NCBI GenBank assembly: GCA_945882095.1
Contig: CAMCWF010000014.1
Location: 1 to 59,471 of the forward strand
DNA length: 59,471 nt
Direction: 5' to 3'
Source of the DNA: Chryseobacterium gleum
Lineage (GTDB): Bacteria > Bacteroidota > Bacteroidia > Flavobacteriales_D > Crocinitomicaceae
In this document: positions 1 through 8,246 of the stretch, one piece after another
Layout of the letters: every line of letters begins with the position of its first letter
Numbering within the stretch: the stretch's first letter is position 1
Notes under the pieces: model-generated
Seen by the model: only the letters and a program-made list of their open reading frames with translations
Told to the model about the DNA's origin: nothing
Database searches by the model: none
Program-made: the position numbers and the translations under genes

Positions 1-680
1 TCCATGTTGTGACTAACAAAAAGTACTGTTCTTCCTGCACTGGCCACATCCTTCATTTTCCCGATGCATTTTTTTTGAAAATCTACATCCCCCACTGCCA
101 ACACTTCGTCTACAATTAAAATCTCTGGTTCAAGATGCGCAGCTACAGCGAAGGCTAAACGAACATACATCCCTGAGGAATAGCGTTTCACCGGCGTATC
201 GATGTACTTTTCCACGCCTGAAAATGCCACAATCTCATCGAATTTCGAACGAATTTCCGCCTTAGTCATACCCAAAATGGCGCCGTTCAAAAAGATGTTT
301 TCCCTTCCTGTTAAATCCGGATGAAACCCCGTACCCACTTCCAAAAGAGAAGCTACACGCCCCCGTAAATGTATGGTCCCCAGTGTTGGGGCAGTTACTT
401 TCGACAACAGCTTCAATAGGGTACTTTTTCCCGCTCCGTTCTTACCAATAATGCCTAAAACCTCTCCTTGCTGTACCGAAAAGCTTATGTCTTCAAGCGC
501 CCATACTAAGTTTGAATTGGATTGTTGCGTTCGGTCGTTGGACTCTGTAATGCGCAAATAGGGGTCTTCTTTTCCCCTTATCCTATGCCACCAATGGTTA
601 AGATCGTGCACCAAACTCCCTTTCCCCACCTGTCCGAGTCGGTATTGTTTAGCAACATGATTAACCTTTATTACTTCCAT
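1..680 (-). CDS. Polysaccharide/O-antigen export ABC transporter, ATP-binding subunit (Wzt/TagH type), partial at window edge
   Basis: This cytoplasmic ATPase powers export of a lipid-linked polysaccharide through the membrane subunit encoded just upstream. The reading frame runs off the left edge, leaving about 226 residues from an ATG at 680. Visible motifs in order are Walker A GKNGAGKST (about residue 79), the Wzt-type signature YSSGMYVRLAFAV, Walker B EILIVDEVLAVGD and the switch histidine in FVSHN. The long N-terminal stretch before Walker A and the YSSGM signature are typical of polysaccharide exporters rather than drug exporters. The start lies 8 bases after the permease stop, so the two form one operon. 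A C-terminal sugar-binding domain, if present, is outside the window. Confidence 0.93.
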   Translation of the reverse strand, partial: MEVIKVNHVAKQYRLGQVGKGSLVHDLNHWWHRIRGKEDPYLRITESNDRTQQSNSNLVWALEDISFSVQQGEVLGIIGKNGAGKSTLLKLLSKVTAPTLGTIHLRGRVASLLEVGTGFHPDLTGRENIFLNGAILGMTKAEIRSKFDEIVAFSGVEKYIDTPVKRYSSGMYVRLAFAVAAHLEPEILIVDEVLAVGDVDFQKKCIGKMKDVASAGRTVLFVSHNM

Positions 681-688
681 TGTACTTA

Positions 689-1537
689 TTATACGGTATC
701 CATAAAGGACTGCTCGACACGGTTAAAGACAAACACGCCTAACATCAACATCCCAATCGAACAACCTGCAGTGTAAAGTAACCCAATTCCGTCAAAAGAA
801 CCAATGCCAAAAAGTGAAAACCTAAAATTCTCCACAACAGACGTCAAAGGATTGTAGGAAATGGCTTTATGCAAAAATCCTTGGGTAAATCGCAGTGGAT
901 AAATGACCGGGGTAGCATACATCAACAATTGCACACCAAAGGTTAACAAATAAGTCAAATCACGATACTTGGTCGTTAATGCCGAAAACAATATCCCCAA
1001 ACCTAATCCCATTAAGGCAAGAAGTAGGATGTAAATCGGAAGAAGACTTAAGCTCCAATCAATGTCAATTTTTTGCCATCCTTGAAAATAAAAAACCACG
1101 ATTAATAGGGTCAGAATGAGCAGATGTATGAATAACTTCAACAAGCCAGAAATCACAATGGATATAGGCACCGTTAAGCGCGGGAAATATACCTTCCCAA
1201 AAATATTTGCATTTGAAATAAAGGTACTTGATGTTTTGGTCAAACATTCCGAAAAATAGTTCCAAACGGCCAATCCCGTGAAGTAAAAAAGAAAAGGGTG
1301 CACCCCATTGGTGGGAATGGTGGCTATGCGCGAAAAAACAACATAAAACATCAATGCTGTCAGTACCGGTTGAATGATGAACCAAAGCGGACCCAAAATG
1401 GTTTGTTTGTATTGCGCCACAAAATCCCGATGAACGAAAAGTAGGATCAAATCCTTGTAGCGCCAAAGTGCCCTAACGTTTAGAAACATTATGCTTCGCT
1501 TGGGGCTGATTATTTCTTCGTAATTCGTTGGAGTCAT
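689..1537 (-). CDS. Polysaccharide export ABC-2 type permease (Wzm family)
   Basis: Integral inner-membrane partner of the adjacent ATPase; together they flip or export an O-antigen, teichoic-acid-like or capsular polymer. The 282-residue protein has the ABC-2 family layout: an amphipathic N-terminus with the motif FVHRDFVAQYKQTILGPLWF, then about six hydrophobic segments, including GLAVWNYFSECL in the middle and IGMLMLGVFVFNRVE at the end. The length is normal for Wzm (about 260-280). It is the first gene of the operon and has a TACTTTTG -7 box 39 bases before its start. The identity of the exported polymer cannot be inferred. Confidence 0.93.
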   Translation of the reverse strand: MTPTNYEEIISPKRSIMFLNVRALWRYKDLILLFVHRDFVAQYKQTILGPLWFIIQPVLTALMFYVVFSRIATIPTNGVHPFLFYFTGLAVWNYFSECLTKTSSTFISNANIFGKVYFPRLTVPISIVISGLLKLFIHLLILTLLIVVFYFQGWQKIDIDWSLSLLPIYILLLALMGLGLGILFSALTTKYRDLTYLLTFGVQLLMYATPVIYPLRFTQGFLHKAISYNPLTSVVENFRFSLFGIGSFDGIGLLYTAGCSIGMLMLGVFVFNRVEQSFMDTV

Positions 1538-1576
1538 TGAAACCTTTAACTTATCCTAACATTAAAAAGCGCAAAA

Positions 1577-1584
1577 CAAAAGTA
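1577..1584 (-). promoter_or_regulatory. -7 promoter box TACTTTTG for the wzm-wzt operon
   Basis: Exact match to the Bacteroidota TAnnTTTG box on the minus strand, 39 bases before the permease ATG at 1537. No good TTG -33 element is obvious. Confidence 0.55.
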
Positions 1585-1596
1585 ATGAAACTCAGC

Positions 1597-1604
1597 TACT
1601 TTTG
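1597..1604 (+). promoter_or_regulatory. -7 promoter box TACTTTTG, plus strand, in the divergent region
   Basis: Exact TAnnTTTG match. It is followed three bases later by an ATG that opens a 17-codon frame (1608-1661), the same spacing seen for several leaderless-looking genes in this window. It may instead drive the large secreted protein at 1734 with a long leader. Confidence 0.4.
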
Positions 1605-1607
1605 GGC

Positions 1608-1661
1608 ATGGCTAAACTTTCTTGCCCTTTGAGTCCGTTTGTCAAGCACTTATCGGATTAA
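1608..1661 (+). CDS. Possible 17-residue leader peptide (weak)
   Basis: An ATG three bases after a TACTTTTG box opens a short frame encoding MAKLSCPLSPFVKHLSD and ending in TAA. It lies in the 196-base region between the divergent wzm operon and the large T9SS cargo gene. The only support is the promoter-to-start spacing, which matches other genes here. There is no homology argument, and a chance ORF of this size is quite likely. Confidence 0.2.
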   Translation: MAKLSCPLSPFVKHLSD

Positions 1662-1705
1662 CCTCTATTGGGAGGCAAAGGTCGCTATCTTCTTAAATTA
1701 ATTGC

Positions 1706-1713
1706 TAAATTTG
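1706..1713 (+). promoter_or_regulatory. -7 promoter box TAAATTTG for the T9SS cargo gene
   Basis: Exact TAnnTTTG match 20 bases upstream of the ATG at 1734. Confidence 0.5.
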
Positions 1714-1733
1714 GATAAATCGTAAACGATCTT

Positions 1734-4700
1734 ATGAAGGGTTACAAGATTTTTATCACATTTTTCTTGTTGATGTTTGGGTTTCTCAAGCTCCACGCCC
1801 AACCTTTAAGCGCCATTCTCCCTAAAAACAACGCAAACATCCCAACTTTTTCAGTCGCGTTTCAATGGAACAGCTTAACAGGTGCCACGGGCTACAAGGT
1901 AATGGTTGCTTCAGATACCTCATTTACCTTGAATTATGCAGAATCTCCCATACTTGGCGTAACCAATTGGTCCTCCTTTGTTAGCCAGCCCGGTAAATTT
2001 TATTGGAAAGTTCAAGGAACCACGGCGTTAGGAACTACCTACTCTCCCATCTACGCCTTTACCTATTTCGTTCCCAACCATCTCAATACAAATACACTTT
2101 GGTTAAAGGCAGACGGAGGTATTTCTTTGGATGCAAGCAACAAAGTGCAAAACTGGACTGACCTTAGTGGCAACGGAAACGTATTTGCACAACCGACCGC
2201 TGCAAAACGTCCGATCATTACAGCCAATTCCGTGAATGGCTACCCAAGTGTGAATTTTCAAGGAAATCAATTTCTGAACGGAGGAGATGTGTTGGACTTG
2301 GGATTTAATTCAAGGTCAATGTTTTTGATAGGAAAAATGGGGGCAAGCAACCAAACCTTTTTTGCAAAATCCAAAGCGGGCGCATTCACCTACCGCTATG
2401 CCTTACTGAAAGATGTTGCAAATACAGCCTTTCTCTTCCATGCTGACATCCAATCCAGTGTGTATTCAACTTTTAACACCACCAATTTTGGTTTTTACAA
2501 TGCATTTACAAACCGAGCGGTTGGAAACAATTATTCTTCAGTTAATAATAATTTATTGGGCACGAGCAGCTTTAACCCTGCCATTCCTATTGATTCCCCC
2601 TATCGATTTTTAATTGGGGCTTACAACAATGCAACTGACAATGGTGAACTTTTACCTTTGGTTGGGAACATCTGTGAAATTGTATTCATTGATTCACACG
2701 ATTCTACTGAAATAAACAAGGTACGAAGTTACCTTCAACATAAATATTCTCCACCGCTAAACCTCGGTGCAGACATTAAGGTGACCAATGGTTTCTGTGC
2801 CCAAAACCTTACCGCGACTGCAGGCTTTAGCAATTACCTTTGGAACAGCGGAGCCACAACACAAACCATATCAGCTAATCAAACTGGCTATTATTGGGTA
2901 AGCGCAAAAGATCCTTTTGGCTTTACATGGTCGGATACAATTTACCTAAGTTACCCTGACGTAACCCCACCCGTTTCGACGATTCTGTGTGCCAACGCAA
3001 CCGTTCAATGGAATACGGGACTCGGCGCAGGCTTCACACATGTATGGAGTACCGGTGCTACTCAAAATTCCATTTCAATCAGCCAACCTGGTAATTACAG
3101 CGTTTCCGTTGTGGGCGCGGGAGGATGTCCCTACAATTCCGGGAACATTTACTTTAACCTGGACAATTATCCAAACACAACGTACCTTGGTCAAGACACC
3201 GCGGTTTGTGTTGGAAACACCATCGGATTGCAAATAGGCGCAGGCCAAACAACGCAATATCTTTGGCAAGATGGATCCACAAACCCTCAGTATGCCGCAA
3301 CCAACCAAGGAACCTATACAATTTCCCTTACCTCAACAAATGTTAACGGTTGTGTTGCGCAAGACACCATGCAAATTACGGTCGCAGGATTTGCCCCACA
3401 GTTAAATTATTCGATCAGTGCCAGTGGTTGTACGAACGCTCCCATTTGGTTCGCAAACAATTCCACCGTGCCCCCACCCAGTTTACTTGAAGGGATACAA
3501 TGGAGCTTTGACAATGGACAAACTTTTTCATCCAACAATGGCCAATTTCAACCCAATGCAGTCGGATGGATTTACGGTGAAATTGAAGCAATAGCCACTG
3601 GAAATTGCATTTCGAGGGATACTTTTTCAACGTTTATTTTCGCACCGCCAAATGTTCAAATTTCCAACACAGGATTTTGTGAAAACGAAAACATTGCCTT
3701 TGAAGCAACGGATTCCAATGGCGTTGCGCTTACCGATTTTTCTTGGAACTTTGGGCAACCAAGCGCTCCGAACAACCTTGATACGTTAGAAAATCCAATC
3801 CATCTTTACCAATCACCTGGAAATTATAACATAACCTTGACTGCAACGGATGCGAATGGCTGTTTGGATACTGCCAATCATTCTCTTTCTTTACTTACAG
3901 CGCCTACCTCTCAATTTTCAGTAACCCAATTTTGTGAACAGACGAACATTCCTTACAACAATACTAGCTTTTCGAATGACACGTCTCTAATTGTTCAATT
4001 CCATTGGGAATTTGGTGATGGCAATACGGACTCACTGATAAACCCAACCCATTTGTATGCACAAGAAGGAGTGTATTCAAACCAACTCATTGCTGTTTCT
4101 TCCAATGGATGCTCAGACACCATAAGTCAAACGATACAAATCCAACCCAGCCCTGTTCTGTCTTGGAACCTTTCTCCCTCTTGCAAGGACCTTCCTACGG
4201 TTTTCGAAAGCACAAGTACCATTCCCTCTGGGAGCATCGATTCCACACAATGGTTGATTAACCTGCAATTTCCATTTGAGGAAACCCAAGGGGCATACAC
4301 ATTTTTAACCAACGGAATTCAATACTTAAACCTGACGGCGATCTCGGATTTAGGTTGCAGCGCCGATACATTAATACTTGTAAATGTAAACCCTGGATTG
4401 AGTACTGCTTTCACCGTTAACCCCCAGGTTTGCCTTGCGGGATCGGAAGCGACCTTCACCCCAACAGGATTTGGCTACAATTCCCTGCAATGGCAAATCG
4501 GCAGTGAAGCAATAGACACCTTGAATGCCTTTCTATACCTCGTGCCTGATTCTTTGCAAAATGATACACTGGAGGTCCTTTGCATTGGATCCAACGCAGT
4601 TGGGTGTGTTGACACAACGATTGTTACGGTGCCTATCCTTGGGCGTGCACTTGAGCTTGGCATTTCCCAATTGTACTTATCTGAAATCAACGGCCAATCG

Positions 4701-5243
4701 TTTGTGGGCGTAACCCTAGAAAACCAGGGAACCATTCTCATCGACAGCTGTACACTGCGCTTGTCTCTATCGAACAACGTGCTTTTTGAAAACCTATGTA
4801 CCCAAGTCATTTTACCGGGACAAAATTACATTTATGTTTTTCCATCAAGTCCAATGTTAGGCTCTTTGGGACAGAATGAAATATCGGACCTTCTGTGTGT
4901 GAATGCGGTGGTAGAAACTTTTGAAAACATTAAGGAAGAAAGTTTATTGAATAATCAAGGATGTTTGTTGTTGGAAGGCCAATTGTTTGACCTAACCAAC
5001 CCAAGCCCGAATCCTGCTGCTGAAAGCACGATGGTTCAACTGATTGTCTCTGAACCAATGACAATAACCATGGACTCCTACAACCTTCAAGGTCAAAAAA
5101 TTGCAACGATTTTGGACCACGTAATGTTAGAAGAAGGTACCTATTCAATCGAAATAGATTTAGCGAAATATGCGAAAGGAAACTACTATTTAGAGGTGGG
5201 TAAAGGGACAACTTCTATAAAAAAATCCTTGCTTCGGTGGTAG
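1734..5243 (+). CDS. Large secreted PKD-domain protein with T9SS type A sorting domain
   Basis: A 1169-residue exported protein. The N-terminus is a Sec signal peptide (FITFFLLMFGFLKLHAQ). It is followed by a fibronectin-like segment (AILPKNNANIPTFSVAFQW) and a LamG-like segment of the kind opening with LWLKADGGI and LSGNGNVFAQ. A series of Ig/PKD-type repeats comes next, with recurrent patterns such as SFDNGQTF, FSWNFGQPS and FHWEFGDGNTDSLINPTHLY. The last 80 or so residues form a T9SS C-terminal domain, beginning near NPSPNPAAES and ending with GNYYLEVGKGTTSIKKSLL. It is probably secreted or anchored at the cell surface as an adhesin-like or structural protein. No catalytic residues are apparent. 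It stands alone between the wzm operon and the LolA-like gene. Confidence 0.88.
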   Translation: MKGYKIFITFFLLMFGFLKLHAQPLSAILPKNNANIPTFSVAFQWNSLTGATGYKVMVASDTSFTLNYAESPILGVTNWSSFVSQPGKFYWKVQGTTALGTTYSPIYAFTYFVPNHLNTNTLWLKADGGISLDASNKVQNWTDLSGNGNVFAQPTAAKRPIITANSVNGYPSVNFQGNQFLNGGDVLDLGFNSRSMFLIGKMGASNQTFFAKSKAGAFTYRYALLKDVANTAFLFHADIQSSVYSTFNTTNFGFYNAFTNRAVGNNYSSVNNNLLGTSSFNPAIPIDSPYRFLIGAYNNATDNGELLPLVGNICEIVFIDSHDSTEINKVRSYLQHKYSPPLNLGADIKVTNGFCAQNLTATAGFSNYLWNSGATTQTISANQTGYYWVSAKDPFGFTWSDTIYLSYPDVTPPVSTILCANATVQWNTGLGAGFTHVWSTGATQNSISISQPGNYSVSVVGAGGCPYNSGNIYFNLDNYPNTTYLGQDTAVCVGNTIGLQIGAGQTTQYLWQDGSTNPQYAATNQGTYTISLTSTNVNGCVAQDTMQITVAGFAPQLNYSISASGCTNAPIWFANNSTVPPPSLLEGIQWSFDNGQTFSSNNGQFQPNAVGWIYGEIEAIATGNCISRDTFSTFIFAPPNVQISNTGFCENENIAFEATDSNGVALTDFSWNFGQPSAPNNLDTLENPIHLYQSPGNYNITLTATDANGCLDTANHSLSLLTAPTSQFSVTQFCEQTNIPYNNTSFSNDTSLIVQFHWEFGDGNTDSLINPTHLYAQEGVYSNQLIAVSSNGCSDTISQTIQIQPSPVLSWNLSPSCKDLPTVFESTSTIPSGSIDSTQWLINLQFPFEETQGAYTFLTNGIQYLNLTAISDLGCSADTLILVNVNPGLSTAFTVNPQVCLAGSEATFTPTGFGYNSLQWQIGSEAIDTLNAFLYLVPDSLQNDTLEVLCIGSNAVGCVDTTIVTVPILGRALELGISQLYLSEINGQSFVGVTLENQGTILIDSCTLRLSLSNNVLFENLCTQVILPGQNYIYVFPSSPMLGSLGQNEISDLLCVNAVVETFENIKEESLLNNQGCLLLEGQLFDLTNPSPNPAAESTMVQLIVSEPMTITMDSYNLQGQKIATILDHVMLEEGTYSIEIDLAKYAKGNYYLEVGKGTTSIKKSLLRW

Positions 5244-5291
5244 TTTTTAAATCATGGTATAATTTTCGATATTTGCACTGAAAATTTACCT

Positions 5292-5936
5292 ATGAAATCC
5301 TTTTCTTTTACGCTTTTATTATTCGCTTTCATCTCCTTAGGACAGGGATTCGCACAAGAAAGCAAGTCACAAAAAATCCTTAACAAGCTCTCCTCCAAAA
5401 TCAAGGGATTGAAATCTTTTTACATTGAGTTCAATGCTACCATGAAAAACGAGGGAACGGGTCAAAACGATAACCTATCCGGAAAGGGATGGGTTAAAGG
5501 AAACAAATACTACGCTACCTACGGCGACAATGCAATCATTTGCAATGGATTAAAATCTTGGACCGTTGTCGCAAAAGACAAAGAGGTGTATGAATCTGAT
5601 GCGGAAGGAGACGACGACGCAGTAAATCCAAAAAAACTAATGACCATTTGGGAATCTGGTTTTAAAAATAAATTCATTAAGGAGGATAAAATTTCTGGCG
5701 AAGGGGTCGACGTGATCGATTTATACCCTAAAAACCCTAAGAATGCGGATTACAATACAATCGTATTATACATTTCCAGGTCTTCCAACGAGCTTAAAAA
5801 AGCGGTATTAAAATCCAACGATGGGACCGTAATCACCTATTCACTGAGTAAGTTCACGTCCAATCCGGATGTGAAAGACACAAAATTTGTGTTTGACAAA
5901 AAGAATTACCCGAGTTACAAGGTGATTAAAAACTAA
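5292..5936 (+). CDS. lolA: LolA-like periplasmic lipoprotein carrier
   Basis: The 214-residue protein starts with a clear signal peptide (SFTLLLFAFISLGQGFAQ). It has the LolA-type core: a helix with KILNKLSSKIKGLKSFYIEF, then strands with GKGWVKGNKYYATYGDNAIICNG and WTVVAKDKEVYESD, and a terminal FVFDKKNYPSYKVI. In the family, LolA shuttles lipoproteins from the Lol ABC exporter across the periplasm. Many Bacteroidota carry several LolA-like proteins, so the exact role is inferred. The start is 48 bases after the T9SS cargo stop. Its stop codon overlaps the convergent smpB stop by four bases. Confidence 0.8.
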   Translation: MKSFSFTLLLFAFISLGQGFAQESKSQKILNKLSSKIKGLKSFYIEFNATMKNEGTGQNDNLSGKGWVKGNKYYATYGDNAIICNGLKSWTVVAKDKEVYESDAEGDDDAVNPKKLMTIWESGFKNKFIKEDKISGEGVDVIDLYPKNPKNADYNTIVLYISRSSNELKKAVLKSNDGTVITYSLSKFTSNPDVKDTKFVFDKKNYPSYKVIKN

Positions 5937-6385
5937 CGTTTAAGCGCCCTGTTCATTTCTCGCTGATCGTCCTTCAGTTTTAAATCGTGGCGCTTGTCGT
6001 GCATTTTTTTACCTACAGCGCAGGCAATTTCTACTTTAACCCAACCTTTTTCAGACAAAAATAATTTCAAAGGAATAAGCGTATTCCCTTTTATTTTAAG
6101 GTATTTCTCGATTCTTACAATTTCCTTTCGGTTCAGAAGCAATTTACGATCCGCCCGTGGCTTGTGGTTGTAAAAGCTACCGTTTTCATATTCATTGATG
6201 AACATGTTTCGAATCCAGACTTCCCCTTCGCTGTAAATACAATAAGCTTCTAAGATACTGGCCTTTCCATTTCGAATGCTCTTAATCTCTGTACCGGCCA
6301 ATTGAATTCCTGCTTGAAAGACATCTTCCAAGTGGTATTCAAAACGGGCGCGTTTATTTTTGATGTTGATTTGAGGCTGGGCCAT
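5933..6385 (-). CDS. smpB: SsrA-binding protein SmpB
   Basis: SmpB binds tmRNA and delivers it to stalled ribosomes for trans-translation. The 150-residue length is normal. Family landmarks are NKRARFEYHLEDVFQAGI, GTEIKSIRNGKASILEAYC, the NHKPRADRKLLLNRKEI stretch and the basic C-terminal tail GKKMHDKRHDLKLKDDQRE, which contacts the ribosome. The ATG is only four bases downstream of a minus-strand TAAATTTG box, so the mRNA may be leaderless. It is divergent from recR, with 45 bases between start codons, and its stop overlaps the LolA-like gene. Confidence 0.97.
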   Translation of the reverse strand: MAQPQINIKNKRARFEYHLEDVFQAGIQLAGTEIKSIRNGKASILEAYCIYSEGEVWIRNMFINEYENGSFYNHKPRADRKLLLNRKEIVRIEKYLKIKGNTLIPLKLFLSEKGWVKVEIACAVGKKMHDKRHDLKLKDDQREMNRALKR

Positions 6386-6389
6386 TTGA

Positions 6390-6397
6390 CAAATTTA
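6390..6397 (-). promoter_or_regulatory. -7 promoter box TAAATTTG of smpB, 4 bases before the start
   Basis: Exact minus-strand TAnnTTTG match ending four bases before the smpB ATG, predicting a leaderless transcript. Confidence 0.6.
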
Positions 6398-6419
6398 CGC
6401 AAAGCCTTATTAAAATTAT

Positions 6420-6427
6420 TAATTTTG
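6420..6427 (+). promoter_or_regulatory. -7 promoter box TAATTTTG of recR, 3 bases before the start
   Basis: Exact TAnnTTTG match ending three bases before the recR ATG at 6431. It supports that start over longer frames beginning at 6302. Confidence 0.6.
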
Positions 6428-6430
6428 AAC

Positions 6431-7042
6431 ATGCATATTCCATCGAAGTACCTAGAAAAAGCAACTGAACAAATTGCAACCCTACCTGGAATAGGCAAAA
6501 GGACAGCATTACGCTTGGCTTTGCACATGCACCAAAAGTCCATTGATGACATTCATGCCTTCATTGAATCCATTGTACAACTCAAATCGCATACCTTCCA
6601 ATGCTCATCATGCGGAAACCTTGCGGACACAACCATTTGTTCCATCTGTACAGATCCAAAAAGGAACCCCAAATTAATCTGCGTTGTTGAGGACATCCGA
6701 GATGTAATGGCCATAGAGAGTACCCAAACCTACAAAGGTCACTACCACGTGCTCGGCGGGGTGATTTCTCCAATGGATGGCATCGGACCGCAGGACCTAA
6801 ACATTGAGGGTTTGGTTGAGAAAGCCAATAAAAACGAACTCGAAGAAGTTATTTTTGCCTTAAGTCCAAACATGGAAGGTGACACAACGCATTTTTATTT
6901 GTTCAAGAAAATTCAACGCGAAGGGTTGTTAATTACAACTTTGTCGAGGGGCGTTTCAGTCGGTACCGAGATTCAATATGCAGATGAACTCACCCTAGGA
7001 AGATCGCTTCAACAGCGACTTGAATTCAAATTGACTTTTTAA
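6431..7042 (+). CDS. recR: Recombination mediator RecR
   Basis: RecR works with RecO and RecF to load RecA at gaps and stalled forks. The 203-residue protein begins MHIPSKYLEKATEQ, as in homologues. It has the helix-hairpin-helix LPGIGKRTALRLAL, a Cys4 zinc finger (CSSCGNLADTTICSIC) and a Toprim domain beginning ICVVEDIRDVMAIE and continuing to YHVLGGVISPMDGIGP. The reading frame extends upstream to 6302, but that part lies over the smpB coding region. Homology and the -7 box at 6420 both argue for 6431. The last 17 bases overlap the convergent methyltransferase gene. Confidence 0.97.
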   Translation: MHIPSKYLEKATEQIATLPGIGKRTALRLALHMHQKSIDDIHAFIESIVQLKSHTFQCSSCGNLADTTICSICTDPKRNPKLICVVEDIRDVMAIESTQTYKGHYHVLGGVISPMDGIGPQDLNIEGLVEKANKNELEEVIFALSPNMEGDTTHFYLFKKIQREGLLITTLSRGVSVGTEIQYADELTLGRSLQQRLEFKLTF

Positions 7043-7760
7043 GCCATTTGCGCACCACAACATATTTATAAAACCTTCCCCCAAATCCGATGAGCAGTCC
7101 TGCTGCGATGATTATAAAATCTGCTTTGGTAAAAGTGAACGTTTTGTTATCCATTGAATTCTTGAGGATGTGTAACGACAGTGCACTTGCAATAATGGAC
7201 AACCAGCTGGGATATTCTGTAGCGAAAACACGCATCCAATTAAAACCGATCCCTCCCCGCTTATATTTAAAGGGATTCGGAAAAACCGAAGGGGTTCTTT
7301 TTTTCCATTGTCGATAATCCTCCCCAAAGGTGCTGTCAAGAAAAACAGTTTCGGTTCGGATGATCACGGAACTTAATAGAATGTAATAGCAAAAACCGAT
7401 ACAAAATGCCAAATAATTGTTCAACACCAACAAGATGCCCATCCAAAGCAAACCATTTGAAAAATAGAGGGGATGTTGAGACATAGAATAAGCGTCGGTG
7501 GTATTTAAATGTTGTGCGACCTGGTTGTGCCGATTCCTACCCGAACTGTGGTCAAACCGAAATCCAACAGAATAGGTTCTGTAGGAAACCCCGGCGAAGA
7601 TGAGCGCAAACGCCAATAGATTTAAGGTATATAAGTCGGTAAATGCAGGTGAAATGGGACAAGGAAAAAAACATACAACGGGCAAAATAAGAAGCAACAC
7701 CAATGCGGGAATTTGTCCCCTGTACCTAAAAACCTTAGCACCAATATTTTGTAAATTCAT
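7026..7760 (-). CDS. Isoprenylcysteine carboxyl methyltransferase/PEMT-like membrane methyltransferase
   Basis: A multi-pass membrane protein of 244 residues in the ICMT/phospholipid methyltransferase superfamily. The signature lies in the central part (YSMSQHPLYFSNGLLWMGI), followed by FGEDYRQWKKRTPSVFPN, the region that binds S-adenosylmethionine in relatives. Hydrophobic helices include IPALVLLLILPVVCFF and LIFAGVSYRTYSVGF. The substrate is unknown; prenyl-cysteine itself is unlikely in bacteria, and lipids or small molecules are plausible. An ATG at 7760 (MNLQNIGAKVF) is preferred over the upstream in-frame start at 7814, because the TACCTTTG box at 7794-7801 lies between them. Confidence 0.72.
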   Translation of the reverse strand: MNLQNIGAKVFRYRGQIPALVLLLILPVVCFFPCPISPAFTDLYTLNLLAFALIFAGVSYRTYSVGFRFDHSSGRNRHNQVAQHLNTTDAYSMSQHPLYFSNGLLWMGILLVLNNYLAFCIGFCYYILLSSVIIRTETVFLDSTFGEDYRQWKKRTPSVFPNPFKYKRGGIGFNWMRVFATEYPSWLSIIASALSLHILKNSMDNKTFTFTKADFIIIAAGLLIGFGGRFYKYVVVRKWLKKSI

Positions 7761-7793
7761 TAGGATTAATTCCGTATCTTGCCGTTGAAAGAA

Positions 7794-7801
7794 CAAAGGT
7801 A
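7794..7801 (-). promoter_or_regulatory. -7 promoter box TACCTTTG for the membrane methyltransferase
   Basis: Exact minus-strand TAnnTTTG match 33 bases upstream of the ATG at 7760. Its position inside the longer frame argues against a start at 7814. Confidence 0.5.
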
Positions 7802-7820
7802 ATAGGTATTTCAAGGATTT

Positions 7821-8204
7821 ATGAAAGAAAAATTTGAATTAGAATACATTTTAAAAACGTCTCCAAGGGTTTTAGAAAGTAAAATATCCACTGCAAGTGG
7901 GTTAAGTGAATGGTTTGCGGACGACGTGAATAACACCAATGACCTTTATGTTTTTAGTTGGGATGGACAGCAAGAGGAGGCAAAACTGCTTACATACAAA
8001 GCAAATCATAAAATAAAATTTCAGTGGATTGAAGACATCGAAGAGGGTTTAGATACTTATTTCGAGATTGCCCACCAAGTAGACCCAATGACCCAAACGG
8101 TAAACCTAATCGTAACCGATTTTGCATACGCCGAGGACAAGGATACAGCGATGCGCACATGGGATCAACAAATCAATGCCCTTCGTAGGCTTATCGGAGC
8201 ATAA
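7821..8204 (+). CDS. START-like (SRPBCC superfamily) domain protein
   Basis: A 127-residue cytoplasmic protein of the START-like/AHSA1-type helix-grip fold common in Bacteroidota. The pattern SPRVLESKISTASGLSEWFADDVN near the N-terminus and YFEIAHQVDPMTQTVNLIVTDFA in the C-terminal half are typical. The family binds small hydrophobic ligands or acts as a co-chaperone, but no specific function is known for this branch. It is followed 42 bases later by the LptF/G gene, which has its own -7 box. Confidence 0.75.
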   Translation: MKEKFELEYILKTSPRVLESKISTASGLSEWFADDVNNTNDLYVFSWDGQQEEAKLLTYKANHKIKFQWIEDIEEGLDTYFEIAHQVDPMTQTVNLIVTDFAYAEDKDTAMRTWDQQINALRRLIGA

Positions 8205-8223
8205 ATAATTCAGACAGTAATTC

Positions 8224-8231
8224 TACCTTTG
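8224..8231 (+). promoter_or_regulatory. -7 promoter box TACCTTTG for the lptF/G-glycosyltransferase operon
   Basis: Exact TAnnTTTG match. A potential TTG start at 8229 falls inside it, so translation more likely begins at the in-frame TTG at 8247. Confidence 0.5.
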
Positions 8232-8246
8232 TTAAAAATTTCATCT

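Noticed and set aside
8229-8231. TTG at 8229 as start of the LptF/G permease
   Set aside because: It falls inside an exact -7 box; the in-frame TTG at 8247 is more compatible with transcription from that box. Evidence is indirect, so the start stays uncertain.
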